A program made the translations under genes and the position numbers. Positions 32,964 to 45,039 of a DNA stretch of 64,000 nucleotides are shown here, piece after piece. The DNA comes from Branchipolynoe longqiensis (Eukaryota > Annelida > Polychaeta > Phyllodocida > Polynoidae): positions 44,540,793-44,604,792 of the forward strand of contig CM059196.1 in NCBI GenBank assembly GCA_030323885.1, given 5' to 3'. Numbering within the stretch: position 1 is the stretch's first letter; every line of letters begins with the position of its first letter. Below the pieces are notes generated by a model. It saw only the letters and a program-made list of their open reading frames with translations, searched no databases and was not told the DNA's origin.

Positions 32964-35029
32964 GTACGTCCCATTCTGTTCATTTCATTTCAGGCAGGTT
33001 TTTTGACCATAGGTATGATCAGCAAATTAATTATATATTATGGGTCCGTGCGAGGCCTGGGAAGTCTTGAAAAGACTTGGACTTCATTTGCCCCATTTCA
33101 AGGCCTTGACAAGCCTGTATATTGTAAAGTCAAATGACTATCCTCCAGTCTAGATGGAGGCTACAAAGTAAAATCTTCGTAATATTTGTAAAACCTGATT
33201 TTGTCTTTGTTGTTCATACTCTCTCATCATCTCATCCACAAATAGTTCATAGACACCAAAACTGTTAAGTATGATGATATGCATGTAAAGACGCGTGAGA
33301 AACAAGTAAAAGCAAAATTAGCGGTTAGAATGAAAACAAGTCCTTGTAATAGGCCAAATAGATTGGAATTAGGGGTGAAAATGGCACCCATTTTGGTACA
33401 TCGTAATACTGGCTCAGTTTTATCGTAGTCTTACTGTATTAATTTCACTACAAACTGATGTTATAATGTCAGGACATCAAGTGAACTTATCTTTTAATTG
33501 TTTCTTGGGTTTTGTTTAAACTGTTGACCTCTACTTGTGTAACACCGAGGCCGAGCAATGTTTCTTGTGGTCGTCATTATTCACGCCACAATTCCACTCT
33601 GACAGCAGATGACGCACACTAGACACTTACACAGCAAAATTCAGCACAAGAAATGTCTTGTTCTTTAGTTCAAAACACGTTTTACACATGTGGATTGTTT
33701 TCGATCTCGAAACCTCAAGCTAATTAAATGGTAATTTTGTCCCCGTCAAGTGAGTGTCATGTACCATGCGTGATCCGCGGAAGCCAGTCCTCTGTGTAAG
33801 ATGTCAGTCACCGTTCAACTGTCAATTCGTACTCAGCGTCACAGCTTTAGTACACAGAAACTGTGACATCAGCAATTTACACAGTTTGTGTCATACATCT
33901 GGGAAAAATGTGGTATTTTCATTTGTGTCCCACACATTGACAATCAGTTATGTGCAGAAAACAAAATGCCCAATTGATCTTTTGGGCTACATTTTCTCAC
34001 ATTCAAACTATGTGCTTACTCTCATTGTTTTACACTTGAAATAAGTAAAGTTCATGGGGTAAGTTTTTTTCTCAATTAGCTTTTATCATTTCTTCAATAT
34101 TAAAAATAATATCCAGGTCTTCTGCTCATAATGGTGTCCTTTTCGCATATTTCTCTTTTAATGTTAGTTTAAAAAACCGATAGAATGATTTAAATTAATT
34201 TAATACATAAATCCAGCAGTCATTCTCAGAAACGGTGTACCACATTTTTCGTTTCCACATTACATTGTTAATGATATTGCCTTCTTTGGGGGGTAGTAAG
34301 TGAAATAATTATTGTTGACTCAGTGTTTTAATTATGTAGCAATACTATATGTATTTAATCTTTCCCACAAAATGTATCCAAAATATGGTTATATGATTTC
34401 GTGCTGAAGGAAAAATATGAAAATTTGCATATCGACACCATACATTTACACAAATATTTTTTCAACTTCTTTTCTTGTAAGAAACAATTGTCTTGTCTTA
34501 AGTTACATCAATAAAACCTTGTTTAAATTTACTGCGTGTGTTAAAATGATGTTATGGATGTGTGTTAAAATGATGTTATGGCCAGATGTTACATGGTTCA
34601 TTTCAACAGCTTTCTCAGTTTGTATAAGATCAACATCAAGAAATGAAAATAACATGTCAAGTCTGACATATGCACAACATTTAGCGAATCTGATTGAAAA
34701 TGGTGGACATAGCCTTCAGTTGTAACATGTTCTATTAAATTGACTTAGTATTCCTTCTATAGAGCAATTGATATTAAATGAGTGCACTAGTATCTAACTA
34801 TGTAGAATCAAATATAGATAAGCGTTTTGGTTTAGAAAATGTTATGCTTTCATCTGATTGTGTAGCCAATCAGTCCTTCCATCCAGTACTCACAAGCGGG
34901 GGATGGGAGAGGGGGTTGCTGGGAAACCAGTCACAGATCATGCAACAGTTAACTAGCCGTACTGCTTGGATATATCCATGAACATAAAGAGACTAGGTTA
35001 AATTAGATATCATGCCCTCTCCATTGCAG
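32964..35029 (+). other. Intron 1
   Basis: GTACGT donor and CTCTCCATTGCAG acceptor. AT-rich, with no repeat element recognised apart from a 110-bp scrap of the AAAGTTGCATAGTC MITE family near 34725-34835 (reverse orientation). Confidence 0.7.
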
Positions 35030-35093
35030 GTGCCTGCTGGAAAGTCGGGAGAGGAAGTGCGAGCCTCGTGAGAGATAAAGCACAAGACTCCAA
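35030..35093 (+). CDS. Unknown 841-residue repeat protein, exon 2
   Basis: A 64-bp exon between CCATTGCAG and a perfect donor CAA/GTAAGT. It accepts one base from exon 1 and passes two bases to exon 3, and reads through without a stop as ACWKVGRGSASLVRDKAQDS. The short length means coding bias cannot be judged; support comes from the two consensus splice sites and the phase fit on both sides. Confidence 0.7.
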
Positions 35094-35524
35094 GTAAGTA
35101 TTACTTTCATGCATTCTAAATACTGCAGCTTATCCCTATAGTTAACGTACCATGTCCATTATAACTATCTGTTAAAAAGAAATAATAACATTTTGCTTGA
35201 ATAATTGTGGTAACCTGTGACATCATAGTGGCCTTGTTATGGGGTGGAAGACTTCCAGTTTCAGTCTCATTGAAATACGGGTATTCCGAGTTCCGCCAGT
35301 CCCCCAAGAAAGACTGAGGCGAAGACGCAGCTCACCAGCTCACAGCTACAGCTTCTATGCCAGAAGGTTAGGGAAAATGGTGACCACACAATCCAATCAC
35401 CATCATCCAGGAAATGGTATTTTATCTCATACTAAATATTTGCTAGGACAATTTCACTGTGATCTACATTGGAAACAGTTGCATGGCAACAATGCTAGCA
35501 AATCTGGTCATCAGGAGGTTATAG

Positions 35525-35860
35525 TTTGTTTGTTGTTGTTTTACGTCCTACCAACATCTAAGGTCATATCAGGACGGGTACCGACTTGTGACAGTACGCA
35601 CTCATGGCGACTTTATAGTGCTGCCCCACTGGAAGCCCAGGCTGCCAGCACCATGACCTGATATCCCACTCAGTCACATTATCCTGACACTGAGCCAACC
35701 AGTCCTTGCCCTATCCTAATAATGCCTAGCGCCAGGCTCGGAAGCGACAAGTATCAATATTTAAGTCATTGGTTTGACTCGACCAGGGTTCGAACCCACG
35801 ATTTACCAACACGGGAGACGGACGCTCTAACTCATTCAGCCATCCCGTCTGGTGAGGTTA
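35525..35860 (-). mobile_element. tRNA-derived SINE in intron 2
   Basis: The best-preserved reverse copy: TTTTACGTCCTACCAACATC at its 3' end, CGACTTTATAGTGCTGCCCC, GGAAGCGACAAGTATCAAT, and a tRNA-like head with box B (reverse complement) GGGTTCGAACCCACG and GGCTGAATGAGTTAGAGCG. It lies antisense to the host gene. Confidence 0.9.
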
Positions 35861-36502
35861 TAGGTGTGAAGTTAGCTTAAATTATAGCCTAATATAGGGT
35901 CTGTACTGAAGGAAAGGGTGGTCGAGGCTTCAACCCCAATTTCCCGAGAGACCACAGGAGCTTGAAATACATGCATTGGGAAAAAGCACTATGCATCAAT
36001 CTATTTAAATCGAACAGAAACAACCGCAGCAATTTTAATTAAAGAAAGAGCTTGGTAAATTAAACAAAGATATCTTTGAAATAATTTTAGTTTTCAGGTT
36101 AATATTATAATCAAGCGACTTCTTTCTGTGGTATGTTATGTCTGTCTTCATATTCCAAGTTTAATAGTGCTACGTCAATTAGCAACTATTTATATAAATA
36201 AGCGTCATTATATTAATGCTTGAAAACCAGTTAGCCACTAGTGAGAAATTATATAATCAGACGAATAAATAGAAACCTGAATACTTTCAGGCCTCAATCC
36301 TCATATTCAACAATAACTGCTGTACCCTATGACTTGTTTTCTATTTCCAGAAATCTACCTATTGGATAAGAACAACTAAGTAATTATTTTAGTACAGTGT
36401 GATGTTGCCATTGGTTGTGAAGCTTCTGTTATGTTGTTATAGAGTAGTTTAAATTGGATATGATTATGTTCGACGGTGAATTATTTAACCTGATTTTATA
36501 TC

Positions 36503-37400
36503 GTTGTTTCATAAGATCAAGCGTTATAATTGATTATGTGTTCGGTATACGTTTTAATTGTGCATGTTATTCGTAACATGGGTAATTTACGGGGTGGAGA
36601 ATCGCCTAAACAATACGGCACAGGTGGCGCCACCTAGCCTTCAGAACCCGAACTGAACTGGTGGCCACCGCGCACGACATCTAGCAGATTAACCCGAGTA
36701 ACTCCACCGACTGCCTCCAGGGCCCGCCGACCCACCCAGACTTGAATTTCCCGCCAAACGGTCCCGTAATCAACCTCCCCCTGGTTCAAACCATCACAAC
36801 CGTCCCTGTCGCAGTCAACAGAACACTGATCTAATTTCCCCCACCCACCCACATCACTGATAAAGTAGATAGCGAGTAGGGTTGAGGGTTTGGGTCCCGC
36901 CCGCCAGTTGACCTGTGAATGAGAATAACACCTGACCTGATTACATGTAGATTTGAACATAATGACTGATTGGTAACTTACCTGAAATGACCACCTAGAC
37001 TGAAAGTACTGACCCCTCTCTGCTTCTGAATAAAGATTAACCACTATCACATCATAACTCTGCCTTCGTAAATTATCTGTAAGATCAAGCGTTATAATTG
37101 ATGATGTGTTCGTTATATGTTTTAATTATCTGTAAGATCAAGCATTATAATTAATTATGTGTTCGTTATACGTTTTAATTATCTGTAAGGTCAAGCGTTA
37201 TAATTGATTATGTGTTTGTTATCCATTTTAATTATCTGTACGATCAAGCATTATAATTAATTATGTGTTCGTTATACATTTTAATTAGCTGTAAGATCAA
37301 GTGTTATAATTGATGATGTGTTTGTTATACGTTTTAATTGGCTGTAAGATCAAGCATTATAATTGATGATGTGTTCGTTATGCGTTTTAATTAGCTGTTT
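36503..37400 (+). repeat. 53-bp tandem array in intron 2, interrupted
   Basis: Units TAAGATCAAGCGTTATAATT, GATTATGTGTTCGTTATACG, TTTTAATT recur about seven times. One unit ends at 36559 and the rest start at 37071; the gap is the insertion in the next entry. Confidence 0.85.
36560..37070 (+). mobile_element. 511-bp insertion, possibly a solo LTR
   Basis: It splits the 53-bp array exactly, with AATT on both sides (36556-36559, 37071-37074). It contains TCTGAATAAAGATTAACC near the right end, as in an LTR R region, and has a GC-richer body. The ends (GTGCATGTT...CTTCGTA) are not TG...CA, so the class is unresolved. Confidence 0.55.
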
Positions 37401-37985
37401 CTTTTCAGTTTAAAGGTCATATTTCTTCGGTTGTTCATTTCCAGATGTGTGCTGCCATAGATATGACACATCTATCAAAGTATCATACTAGCCATAGTAG
37501 GTCTGCTATCGGTTATTATAAGTGCATCATTTCTTCGGGTAATTCTTGGAGCTTTTTGAATATAGTTGGTGCTCTACTGTAGGTGAATGCCATAAGTTTT
37601 AGGCGTGACTCTCTTGTAATGGCTAGTTTGCTGTTTTAGTTTATTTATTAATGTGAGCCTTTCACTATCCCAAAGCTATTTTCTCTTTCAGACGAGGTGG
37701 TGCTGTTTGCTTTAGTTTTCTGTTTGCGATTGTAAGTCTTTTGCCCATTGGAAGATTTTACTTCTTATAGCAATCCAGTCTTTAGCATTTTTTATATATT
37801 AATATTAATATATAATACAGTGTCAAATATGCCATCCATCAATTTTGTAATTGTTTTTACTGTTGAGTGGTATTTTCGGAAGCCTCCTTGCCTTTTCTTT
37901 ACTATATTATGCTTTTCAAGGTGTTGGTTCATGTGTTTGTGGAAGATCTTTTCTAGCATCTTGCCTGGGCTTTGGCATGCTTGTC
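37400..37985 (+). other. Intron 2, unremarkable part
   Basis: AT-rich; no exon or repeat supported. The interval 35861-36500 is likewise featureless. Confidence 0.5.
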
Positions 37986-37989
37986 CCCT

Positions 37990-39000
37990 GATTTAAATAT
38001 GTGTTCGCCCTCCCTCCCACCTTCCCTCCACCCACCTTCCCTCTCCCTCCTTTCCTCCCATCACCCTTCCCTGCATCCCCCTCCCTCCAACTTTCCTCCC
38101 TCTCTCCCACCTTCTGTCCCTGCCTCCCCCTCCTTTACACCATGTCCTCCCTATCAACTTCCCGCTCCCATCCCCACCTTCTGTCCCTGCCTCCCCCTTC
38201 TTTACCCCTTCCCACTCCCTCCCACCTACTGGCCTGCCTCCTCTCCTTTACACCTTGCCCCTCCCTATCACCTTCCCACTCCCTCCCACTTCTGTCTCTG
38301 TCTCCCTCCTTTACACCCAGCCCCCTATCACCTTACCGCTCCCCCCCCCCCCCCCCCCCCCCCACATGCTGTCCCAGCCTCCCCTTCCTTTACACCTAGC
38401 CCCCCTATCACCTTACCGCCCCCCCCCCCCCCCACCTTCTTTCCCTACCTCCCCCTTCTTTACACCCCCCCCTCTCCCACTCCCTCCCACCTACTGTCCC
38501 TGCCTCCCTCTCCTTTACACCTTGTCCCTCCCTATCACCTTCCCACTCCCTCCTACCTGCTGTCTCTGCCTCCCTCTCCTTTACACCTTGCCCCTCCCTA
38601 TCACCTTCCCACTCCCTCCTACCTTCTGTCTCTGCCTCCCTCTCCTTTACACCTTGCCCCTCCCTATCACCTTCCCACTCCCTCCCACCTTCTGTCTCTG
38701 CCTCCCTCTCCTTTACACCTTGCCCCTCCCTATCACCTTCCCACTCCCTCCCACCTTCTGTCTCTGCCTCCCTCTCCTTTACACCTTGCCGCTCCCTATC
38801 ACCTTGCCGCTCCCTCCCACCTTCTGTCTCTGCCTCCCCCTCCTTTACACCTTCCCTCTCCCTATCACCTTACCGCTCCCCCCCCCCCCCCCCCCCCCCC
38901 CACCCCCCCCCCCACATGCTGTCCCAGCCTCCCCCTCCTTTACACCTTGCCCCTCCCTATCACCTTCCCACTCCCTCCCACCTTCTCTGCCTCCCCCTGC
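37990..39000 (+). repeat. 66-bp pyrimidine-rich minisatellite in intron 2
   Basis: Units CTCCTTTACACCTTGCCCCT, CCCTATCACCTTCCCACTCC, CTCCCACCTTCTGTCTCTGC (period 66 bp), with poly-C runs at 38339-38362, 38417-38433 and 38880-38913. The period is a multiple of three and T/C-rich codons include no stops, so frames up to 375 codons are open but meaningless. It ends about 85 bp before the exon 3 acceptor. Confidence 0.9.
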
Positions 39001-39084
39001 CCCCACATTCCACTCTCATCTCATAACTCCATGGTATTAATAAGCGATCCACATGTATTTATCATCTCGTTCCCTCACCCACAG

Positions 39085-41380
39085 TGTGCCGCTTTCTAGC
39101 AAGACTGGCCTTCAGCCCATGAGCAACACTCCAAGATGGGCCACAGGCTGCGTCCCTCCTTACAAGGCCGCCACCACCTCCGACAATGATGGGCCACAGC
39201 TTTCCACTATCCAAGTAGAGAAATCTGCTGTAGATTTACACCACACTGGCAGCAACATCTCTAGCGACTGCGACACGCTAGAAATAAGAGCGTTCCCGCC
39301 TAAAAGACCAAGTAGTTTCCACAATACCAAGAACGACGGCTCTAGGCAGCTGCCAACAATAACTCCTGATGATGAACAGGCCAAGTTGGGACCCGACAAG
39401 GCTGCCACCGTCTCCTCCGACAATGAGCGCATAGTGTTTCCAGCCCTTCAAGTCGAGAGATCCGTGTCCCCGCCAATAAGGCGCAAGAATGGCACCATTA
39501 ATCTACTGCAACTTGGACATCGTTCCCGCATTGATTCTCAAAGAGGCGGCCTAAATAGTCCGATTGATCCGCGCGCCCTGCTGGCAAAGCACAGCAGTCA
39601 GCTTTGCACCAATGGCATAAAAAACCCACATGAGCCTGCTGATGAATGGGCCAAGTCGGGACCTGACAAGGCTGCCACCACCGCCTCCGACAATGAGCGC
39701 CTAGTGTTTCCAGCCCTTCAAGTCGAGACATCCGTGTCCCCGCCAATAAGGCGCAAGAATGGCGTCATTAATCTACTGCAACTGCAACCTCATCCCCCCA
39801 TTGATTCTCACAGACGCCGCCTAAATAGTCCGATTAATCCGCGCGCCCTGCTGGCAAAGCACAGCAGTCAGCTTTGCCCCAATGGCATAAAAAACCCACA
39901 TGAGCCTGATGATGAATGGGCCAAGTCGGGACCTGACAAGGCTGCCACCACTGCCTCCGACAATGAGCGCCTAGTGTTTCCAGCCCTTCAAGTCGAGACA
40001 TCCGTGTCCCCGCCAATAAGGCGCAAGAATGGCGTCATTAATCTACTGCAACTGCAACCTCATCCCCCCATTGATTCTCACAGACGCCGCCTAAATAGTC
40101 CGATTAATCCACGTGCCCTGCTGGAAAAGCACAGCAGTCAGCATTGCACCAATGGCATAATAAAAAAACATGAGCTTGATGATGAATTTGCCAAGTCGAG
40201 ACCTGCCAAGGTGGACACTACGACCTCCGACAATGAGGTCCTAATGTCGCCTGCGATTCAAGTTGAGACATCCGCGTCCATGCCTGATGATGAATGGGCC
40301 AAGTCAAGACCTGACAAGGCTGCCACTGCCGCCTCCGACAATGAGCGCATAGTGTTTCCAGTCCTTCAAGTCGGTACATCCACGTCCCTGCCAATAAGGC
40401 GCAAGAATCAGGCCATCACGGAGAGACATGTCTCTATGAATCTACCACTGCCCGAACATCGTCCCCGCATTGATTCTCACAGAGGCCGCCTAAATAGTCC
40501 GATTAATCCGCGCACCCTGCTGGCAAAGCACAGCAGTCAGCTTTGCACAAATGGCATAAAAAAAACACCTGAGCCTGATGATGAATGGGCCAAATCGAGA
40601 CCTGCCAAGGTGGACACTACCACCTCCGACAATGAGGTCCTAGTGTCGCCTGCGATTCAAGTTGAGACATCCGCGTCCATGCCAATATGGAAAAACAATG
40701 GCCATATCACAAAGAGACGAGTCTCAATGAATTTGCCACCCCTCGAACCCCGTCCCCGCATTGATTCACTCAGACGACGGCTAAATAGCCCATTTGATGC
40801 GCGCACCCTGCTGGCAAATGCTCCACTAGAGATTGATGACAAGTGGGTCAAGTTGGGAAAGCGGGGAAATCTCCTCGCTCCAATCATCGGACCGGAACAT
40901 GATGGGTGGACCCGGGCAGGACCTTCACCGATGAATGACGTCAAGAATAACACCAGTCTGGGTGATCTCAAAGAGCTCTGCAAGCACAACAGTCAGCTTT
41001 CACCGCTTGTAAATGATGATGATTGGAGCAGTGGATGCATCCAGTCTCCCATCCAGGCTCCCATCGAGGACCCCATCCAGTCTCCCATCGAGGATCCGAT
41101 CCAGTCTCCCATCCAGGCTCCCATCCAGCGCACAAAGATCGGACGTCGCCTGCCCCCACTCAACGTTGATTGTGTCATCCCTGATGATGGCCTCGCCCGG
41201 AAACTAGGAATCTTCGACAACGACCCGCTGCTGGTCCGTAAGAAGACTCCTCACGACGGCCAGAACATCGGCACCCTGCGCAAGGATAGCAGGAAGTCGG
41301 CAGGCCGCAGACGGGGCAGTGGGTCCAAGGACGCGGCAGACGGCAGCCCGCCGCCTGCTGCCTCCACACACCATTATTAA
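39085..41380 (+). CDS. Unknown 841-residue repeat protein, exon 3 (terminal)
   Basis: The exon follows the acceptor CGTTCCCTCACCCACAG and its first base completes a codon begun in exon 2. The three exons total 2526 bp, i.e. 841 codons plus TAA. The core is a 90-residue repeat starting DDEWAKSGPDKAATTASDNE, with FPALQVE, PPIRRKNG, RLNSPINPRALLAKHSSQL and NGIK blocks. Copies start at about residues 172, 262, 352, 442 (truncated), 478 and 575; copies 2 and 3 are almost identical at DNA level. Then comes a QSPI/QAPI/EDPI tetrapeptide run (about 730-760) and a basic tail with RKSAGRRRGSGSK. No catalytic motif, membrane segment or signal peptide is seen. Probably disordered, with possible phosphorylation sites. 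Function unknown. Confidence 0.8.
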
Positions 41381-41980
41381 AGTAACTATTTCTTTATTGT
41401 CTACTCATTCGTCTACTTTTTTTTGTTTAATTCTAATAATTCTAATTATAAAAATATATATTCACTTTTTAATGTTATTTACATTTATGTATTGACTTTA
41501 TTCATTTTTACTTTGCCTATTTAGTTATTTAATATTGTTATGTATATATAGTTATCACTTTATTTACCAATTTACCTTTACGGCAGTAATGAGATTGAAT
41601 CCAGTTATAGTTAACAGCTAGTTATAGTTAATATGTATATATATAGTTATCACTTTGTTTACCAATTTACCTTTACGGCAGTAATGAGATTGAATCTAGT
41701 TATAGTAAACAGCTCTGGTAGCATATACTAAATATATATACTAAATATATATACTAAATATATATACTAAATATATATACTAAATATATATACTAAATAT
41801 ATATACTAAATATACATATATACATATATATATTTTATAATTAATAGTAACGGTCATGTATTTTATATATAATTAAGTCGAATAATTGACCATTGTTTGT
41901 TTTTAATCACAACAAAACTAATTGTCCGAATGCTATGCATTCTGCTAATATTAACAATAAGTTCTTTGTTTGATTCCTAC
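41381..41980. repeat. 3' flank: tandem duplication and 13-bp microsatellite
   Basis: A roughly 93-bp segment (TTACCTTTACGGCAGTAATG, GAGATTGAATC) occurs at 41560-41632 and again at 41653-41725. TACTAAATATATA then repeats seven times (41727-41815). The rest is AT-rich. ATTAAA overlaps the stop codon at 41376; no AATAAA lies within the next 100 bp. Confidence 0.7.
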
Positions 41981-41984
41981 CAGG

Positions 41985-42475
41985 TGGGGAAGGCGGGTGG
42001 GGGGTGGTAAAATGGCGACTATCGGGAGGAATTAACACCATCTAGAAGAAACACCATCCATGGAGTGCAAGAACCAGTAACATCACAAACGATTCTACAA
42101 CATTTACCACCCGAAAATTGACATCCGATTATTAACACCAAATGCTTTTCCAACCTGCAAATCAAGGGTGTCAAATGTGACAAGACCACACATATCGAAT
42201 TGAATCCATGTTTGAAAATGTCGACAGTCGAATACCATCTTATGTTGAAGTTATAACATGGAAGAGAAAAGAAAGCCTCCACTTACTCCCGAAGATAACA
42301 CCAGGCAGTCGCCAAATTTCCATCAAAGCGCCTCCCCCCCCCACTCGCCTTCCCCACTACACCACAATAGCAACTTTTTCTAGAAAATTTCAATTCTATC
42401 AATTTTTTTAATTTTCTATTTAAGAATTAATTAATTATTAAATAATTAAATAAACCAACTATCTAAACCATATAG
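41985..42475. repeat. Long direct repeat, copy 1
   Basis: Begins GAAGGCGGGTGGGGGGTGGT and AAAATGGCGACTATCGGGAG and runs to AACCAACTATCTAAACCATA. It is repeated at 42823-43310 with small differences (e.g. CCATCCATGGAGTG against CCATCTATGGAGCG). Short minus-strand frames in both copies have no recognisable domain. Confidence 0.85.
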
Positions 42476-42494
42476 GACCAGGCACTTGGCACCA

Positions 42495-42700
42495 TAACCC
42501 AATATCCTACTTAAAATTGCATAGTCCAATAAAATCATCAAATTTTCAAAATCGAAACACTTATCTAGGCTTAATTTACATATTCAACTTAGATACTGGT
42601 GCACTTATTAAGCATTTTTTGCTGCGAAGAAACTCATAAGTCAAATTAATAGAATGTATTCATACTGAAGTCTATGGTGCCAGAGTTTTGATACTGGGCA
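42495..42700 (+). mobile_element. MITE fragment (AAAGTTGCATAGTC family)
   Basis: ATTGCATAGTCC, CTTATCTAGGCTTAATTTAC and GTCTATGGTGCCAGAGTTTT match the left half of the copy at 43717. The right half is missing. Confidence 0.7.
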
Positions 42701-42822
42701 GTTCAGTCCTTACCTAAAAGGTGTTTTGGGGCACTTTAATTGAGGGTAACACCAGTTGATTAAATGGGGGATTTCAAGTGTGGACAATTTGCGGAGGCTC
42801 ATTCCTCTGCTCCTTGCCTTAG

Positions 42823-43310
42823 GCGGGTGGGGGGGTGGTAAAATGGCGACTATCGGGAGGAATTAACACCATCTAGAAGAAACACCATCTATGGAGCGCA
42901 AGAACCAGTAACATCTACAACATTCACCACCCGAAAATTGACATCCGATTATTAACACCAAATGCTTTTCCAACCTGCAAATCGAGGGCGTCAAATGTGA
43001 CAACACCACACATATCGAATTGAATCCATGTTTGAAAATGTTGACCGTCAAATACCATCTTATGTTAAAGTTATAAATTGGAAGAGAAAAGAAAGCCTCC
43101 ACTTACTCCCGAAGATAACACCAGGCAGTCGCCAAATTTCCATCAAAGCCCTCCCCCCCCCAACTCGCCTTCCCCACTACACCACAATAGCAACTTTCTC
43201 TTGAAAATTTCAATTCGATCAATTTTTGATCAATTTAAAAAAAATTCTATTTAAGAATTAATTAATTATTAGATAATCAAATAAACCAACTATCTAAACC
43301 ATATTGGCTG
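42823..43310. repeat. Long direct repeat, copy 2
   Basis: Same unit as 41985-42475, about 840 bp downstream. It lacks a short segment (CAAACGATT region) and has its own changes in the poly-C tract. Confidence 0.85.
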
Positions 43311-43364
43311 TGTTTAGCTTGTTTATTTGGGTTTTACTTCTTGTCAACATCTATACCTATGGTC

Positions 43365-43575
43365 ATTTACTCCTGAACATAACACCAGGCAGTCACCAAA
43401 TTTCCATCAAAGCCCCCCCCCCCACACTCGCCTTCTCCACTACCCCACAATAGCAACTTTTTCTTGAAAATTTCAATTCGATCAATTTTTGATCAATTTT
43501 TAGAATTTTCTATTTAAGAATTAATTAATTATTAAATAATCAAATATATCAACTATCTAAACCATATTGGCTGTG
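43365..43575. repeat. Long direct repeat, partial copy 3
   Basis: Only the right part of the unit, from AACACCAGGCAGTCACCAAA to AACTATCTAAACCATATTGG, follows copy 2 and flows into a SINE scrap. Confidence 0.8.
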
Positions 43576-43579
43576 TTTA

Positions 43580-43716
43580 GCTTGTTGTCAACATCTATAC
43601 CCATGGTCATTGCCAAGATGGGTACTGATTTGTGACAATGCCCACTCATGGTGATATTATATAGTGCTGCCCCACAGAAAGACCAGGCCCTCGGCACCAT
43701 AACCCAATATCCTACT
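43580..43716 (-). mobile_element. SINE fragment, reverse orientation
   Basis: Degraded SINE body (ATGGGTACTGATTTGTGACA, AGTGCTGCCCCACAG, GGCACCATAACCCAATATCC). Other head-side scraps of the family occur at 44090-44180 and 44440-44640. Confidence 0.6.
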
Positions 43717-44065
43717 AAAGTTGCATAGTCTGATAAAAACATCAACTTTTCAAAATCAAAACACTTATCTAGGCTTAATTTACATATTCAATTTAGATAC
43801 TGGTGCACTTATTAAGCATTTTTTGCTGTGTCGAAAGTCATAAGTCAATTTAATAGAATGTATTCCTACTGAAGTCTATGGTGCCAGAGTTTTGGTGTGC
43901 TTGACAAAATTAATTTGGGATGTTTTGATGTTAATATATCCACAAAGTTAGGTATTTAAAAATAAAAGTTACTTCAAACTAAACTACAGTAGACTATAAT
44001 GATTAGCATAATGTATTTATCTCAGAAAATTGCAGAAATTCAAAAGCATCGGACTTTGCAACTTT
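43717..44065 (+). mobile_element. MITE, complete copy (349 bp)
   Basis: Left terminus AAAGTTGCATAGTCTGAT and right terminus ATCGGACTTTGCAACTTT are inverted repeats (16 of 18 positions). No ORF. Relatives are at 5955, 23585, 23826, 34725 and 42495. I found no clean target duplication, so the superfamily is unassigned. Confidence 0.75.
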
Positions 44066-44768
44066 AACTCAATCATATTCTGATCATTATCACCAGGCTA
44101 GGTAATAACAAGTATACATTTTGTAAGTCATTAGTTTGACTTGGCCAGAGTTCAAACACAACCTCTCGTATCCTTGCAAGGGAAGACAGCCAGCGCTCTT
44201 GGCGATTTGGTAATCCAATCCAGTAGCAGTCTTTGGCAATTTGTTGATTCATAGCCAAAATACTAATGCAATCTCGCTAACTTTTCTTGCTACCTCTCGT
44301 GCTATCCCTCTATCTATCGAAGATTAGCCATGTGATACTACTTATTAAGCTTAATGGTGCTGGGCAGTTCAGTCCTTACCTAAAGGGTATTTTGGGGTGC
44401 TTTACTTGAGGGTAACACCAGTTGATTAAACGTGGGATTTCAAGTGCGGACAATTTGCCGAACCTCATTCCTCTGTTCCTTGCCTTATTAAAAAAATGCT
44501 GAAATAAGGCTAGTCAACGACAAGTATAACTTTATAAGGGATTGGTTACACTCTGCAAAGTTCAAACCTGAGATTCTAATCTCACGACCTGAGAAATCCC
44601 GGTGATATACCATTCCGCCAGTTTCAGCTTAGGCCAGTTGGGATAAGAAACAACAATTGAGTAGAAATGAGTGCCTGTCTTCGTTCAATTAACAAATTTA
44701 ATGAAAAAGAAATTATTACAAATCTTATGTCTAACTAATAACAATAGTATAATAAAGGTGAAATAAAT

Positions 44769-44989
44769 CATAACAAAAGACTGGACTGGGAATATATTTA
44801 TAATTTATTTACATCTTCAAGATCATTCATAGCAGTATAGGTTTGTACAATCATTCATTTGTAAGTATACGGAAGTATTATACCACATGTCAGTATTATT
44901 CATATCTATAAATACACACAGGCTAGTTAATTTATACACACACTCAAAGTTCCGGGTTCGACTCAACCGAATACCTCTAACAGTCAGCC
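44769..44989 (-). repeat. Ngaro split repeat B2
   Basis: CATAACAAAAGACTGGACTG to CGAATACCTCTAACAGTCAG, matching B1 at 46299-46517 with about a dozen differences by eye. Confidence 0.85.
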
Positions 44990-45039
44990 CTAGTAGTTAC
45001 ACCATAAGTACAAGAGGGAGGGAGGGCGGGGAAGAAAGC

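Noticed and set aside
37972..39099. 375-codon proline-rich ORF
   Set aside because: A pyrimidine-rich 66-bp minisatellite lacking stop codons in several frames at once; it lies in intron 2.
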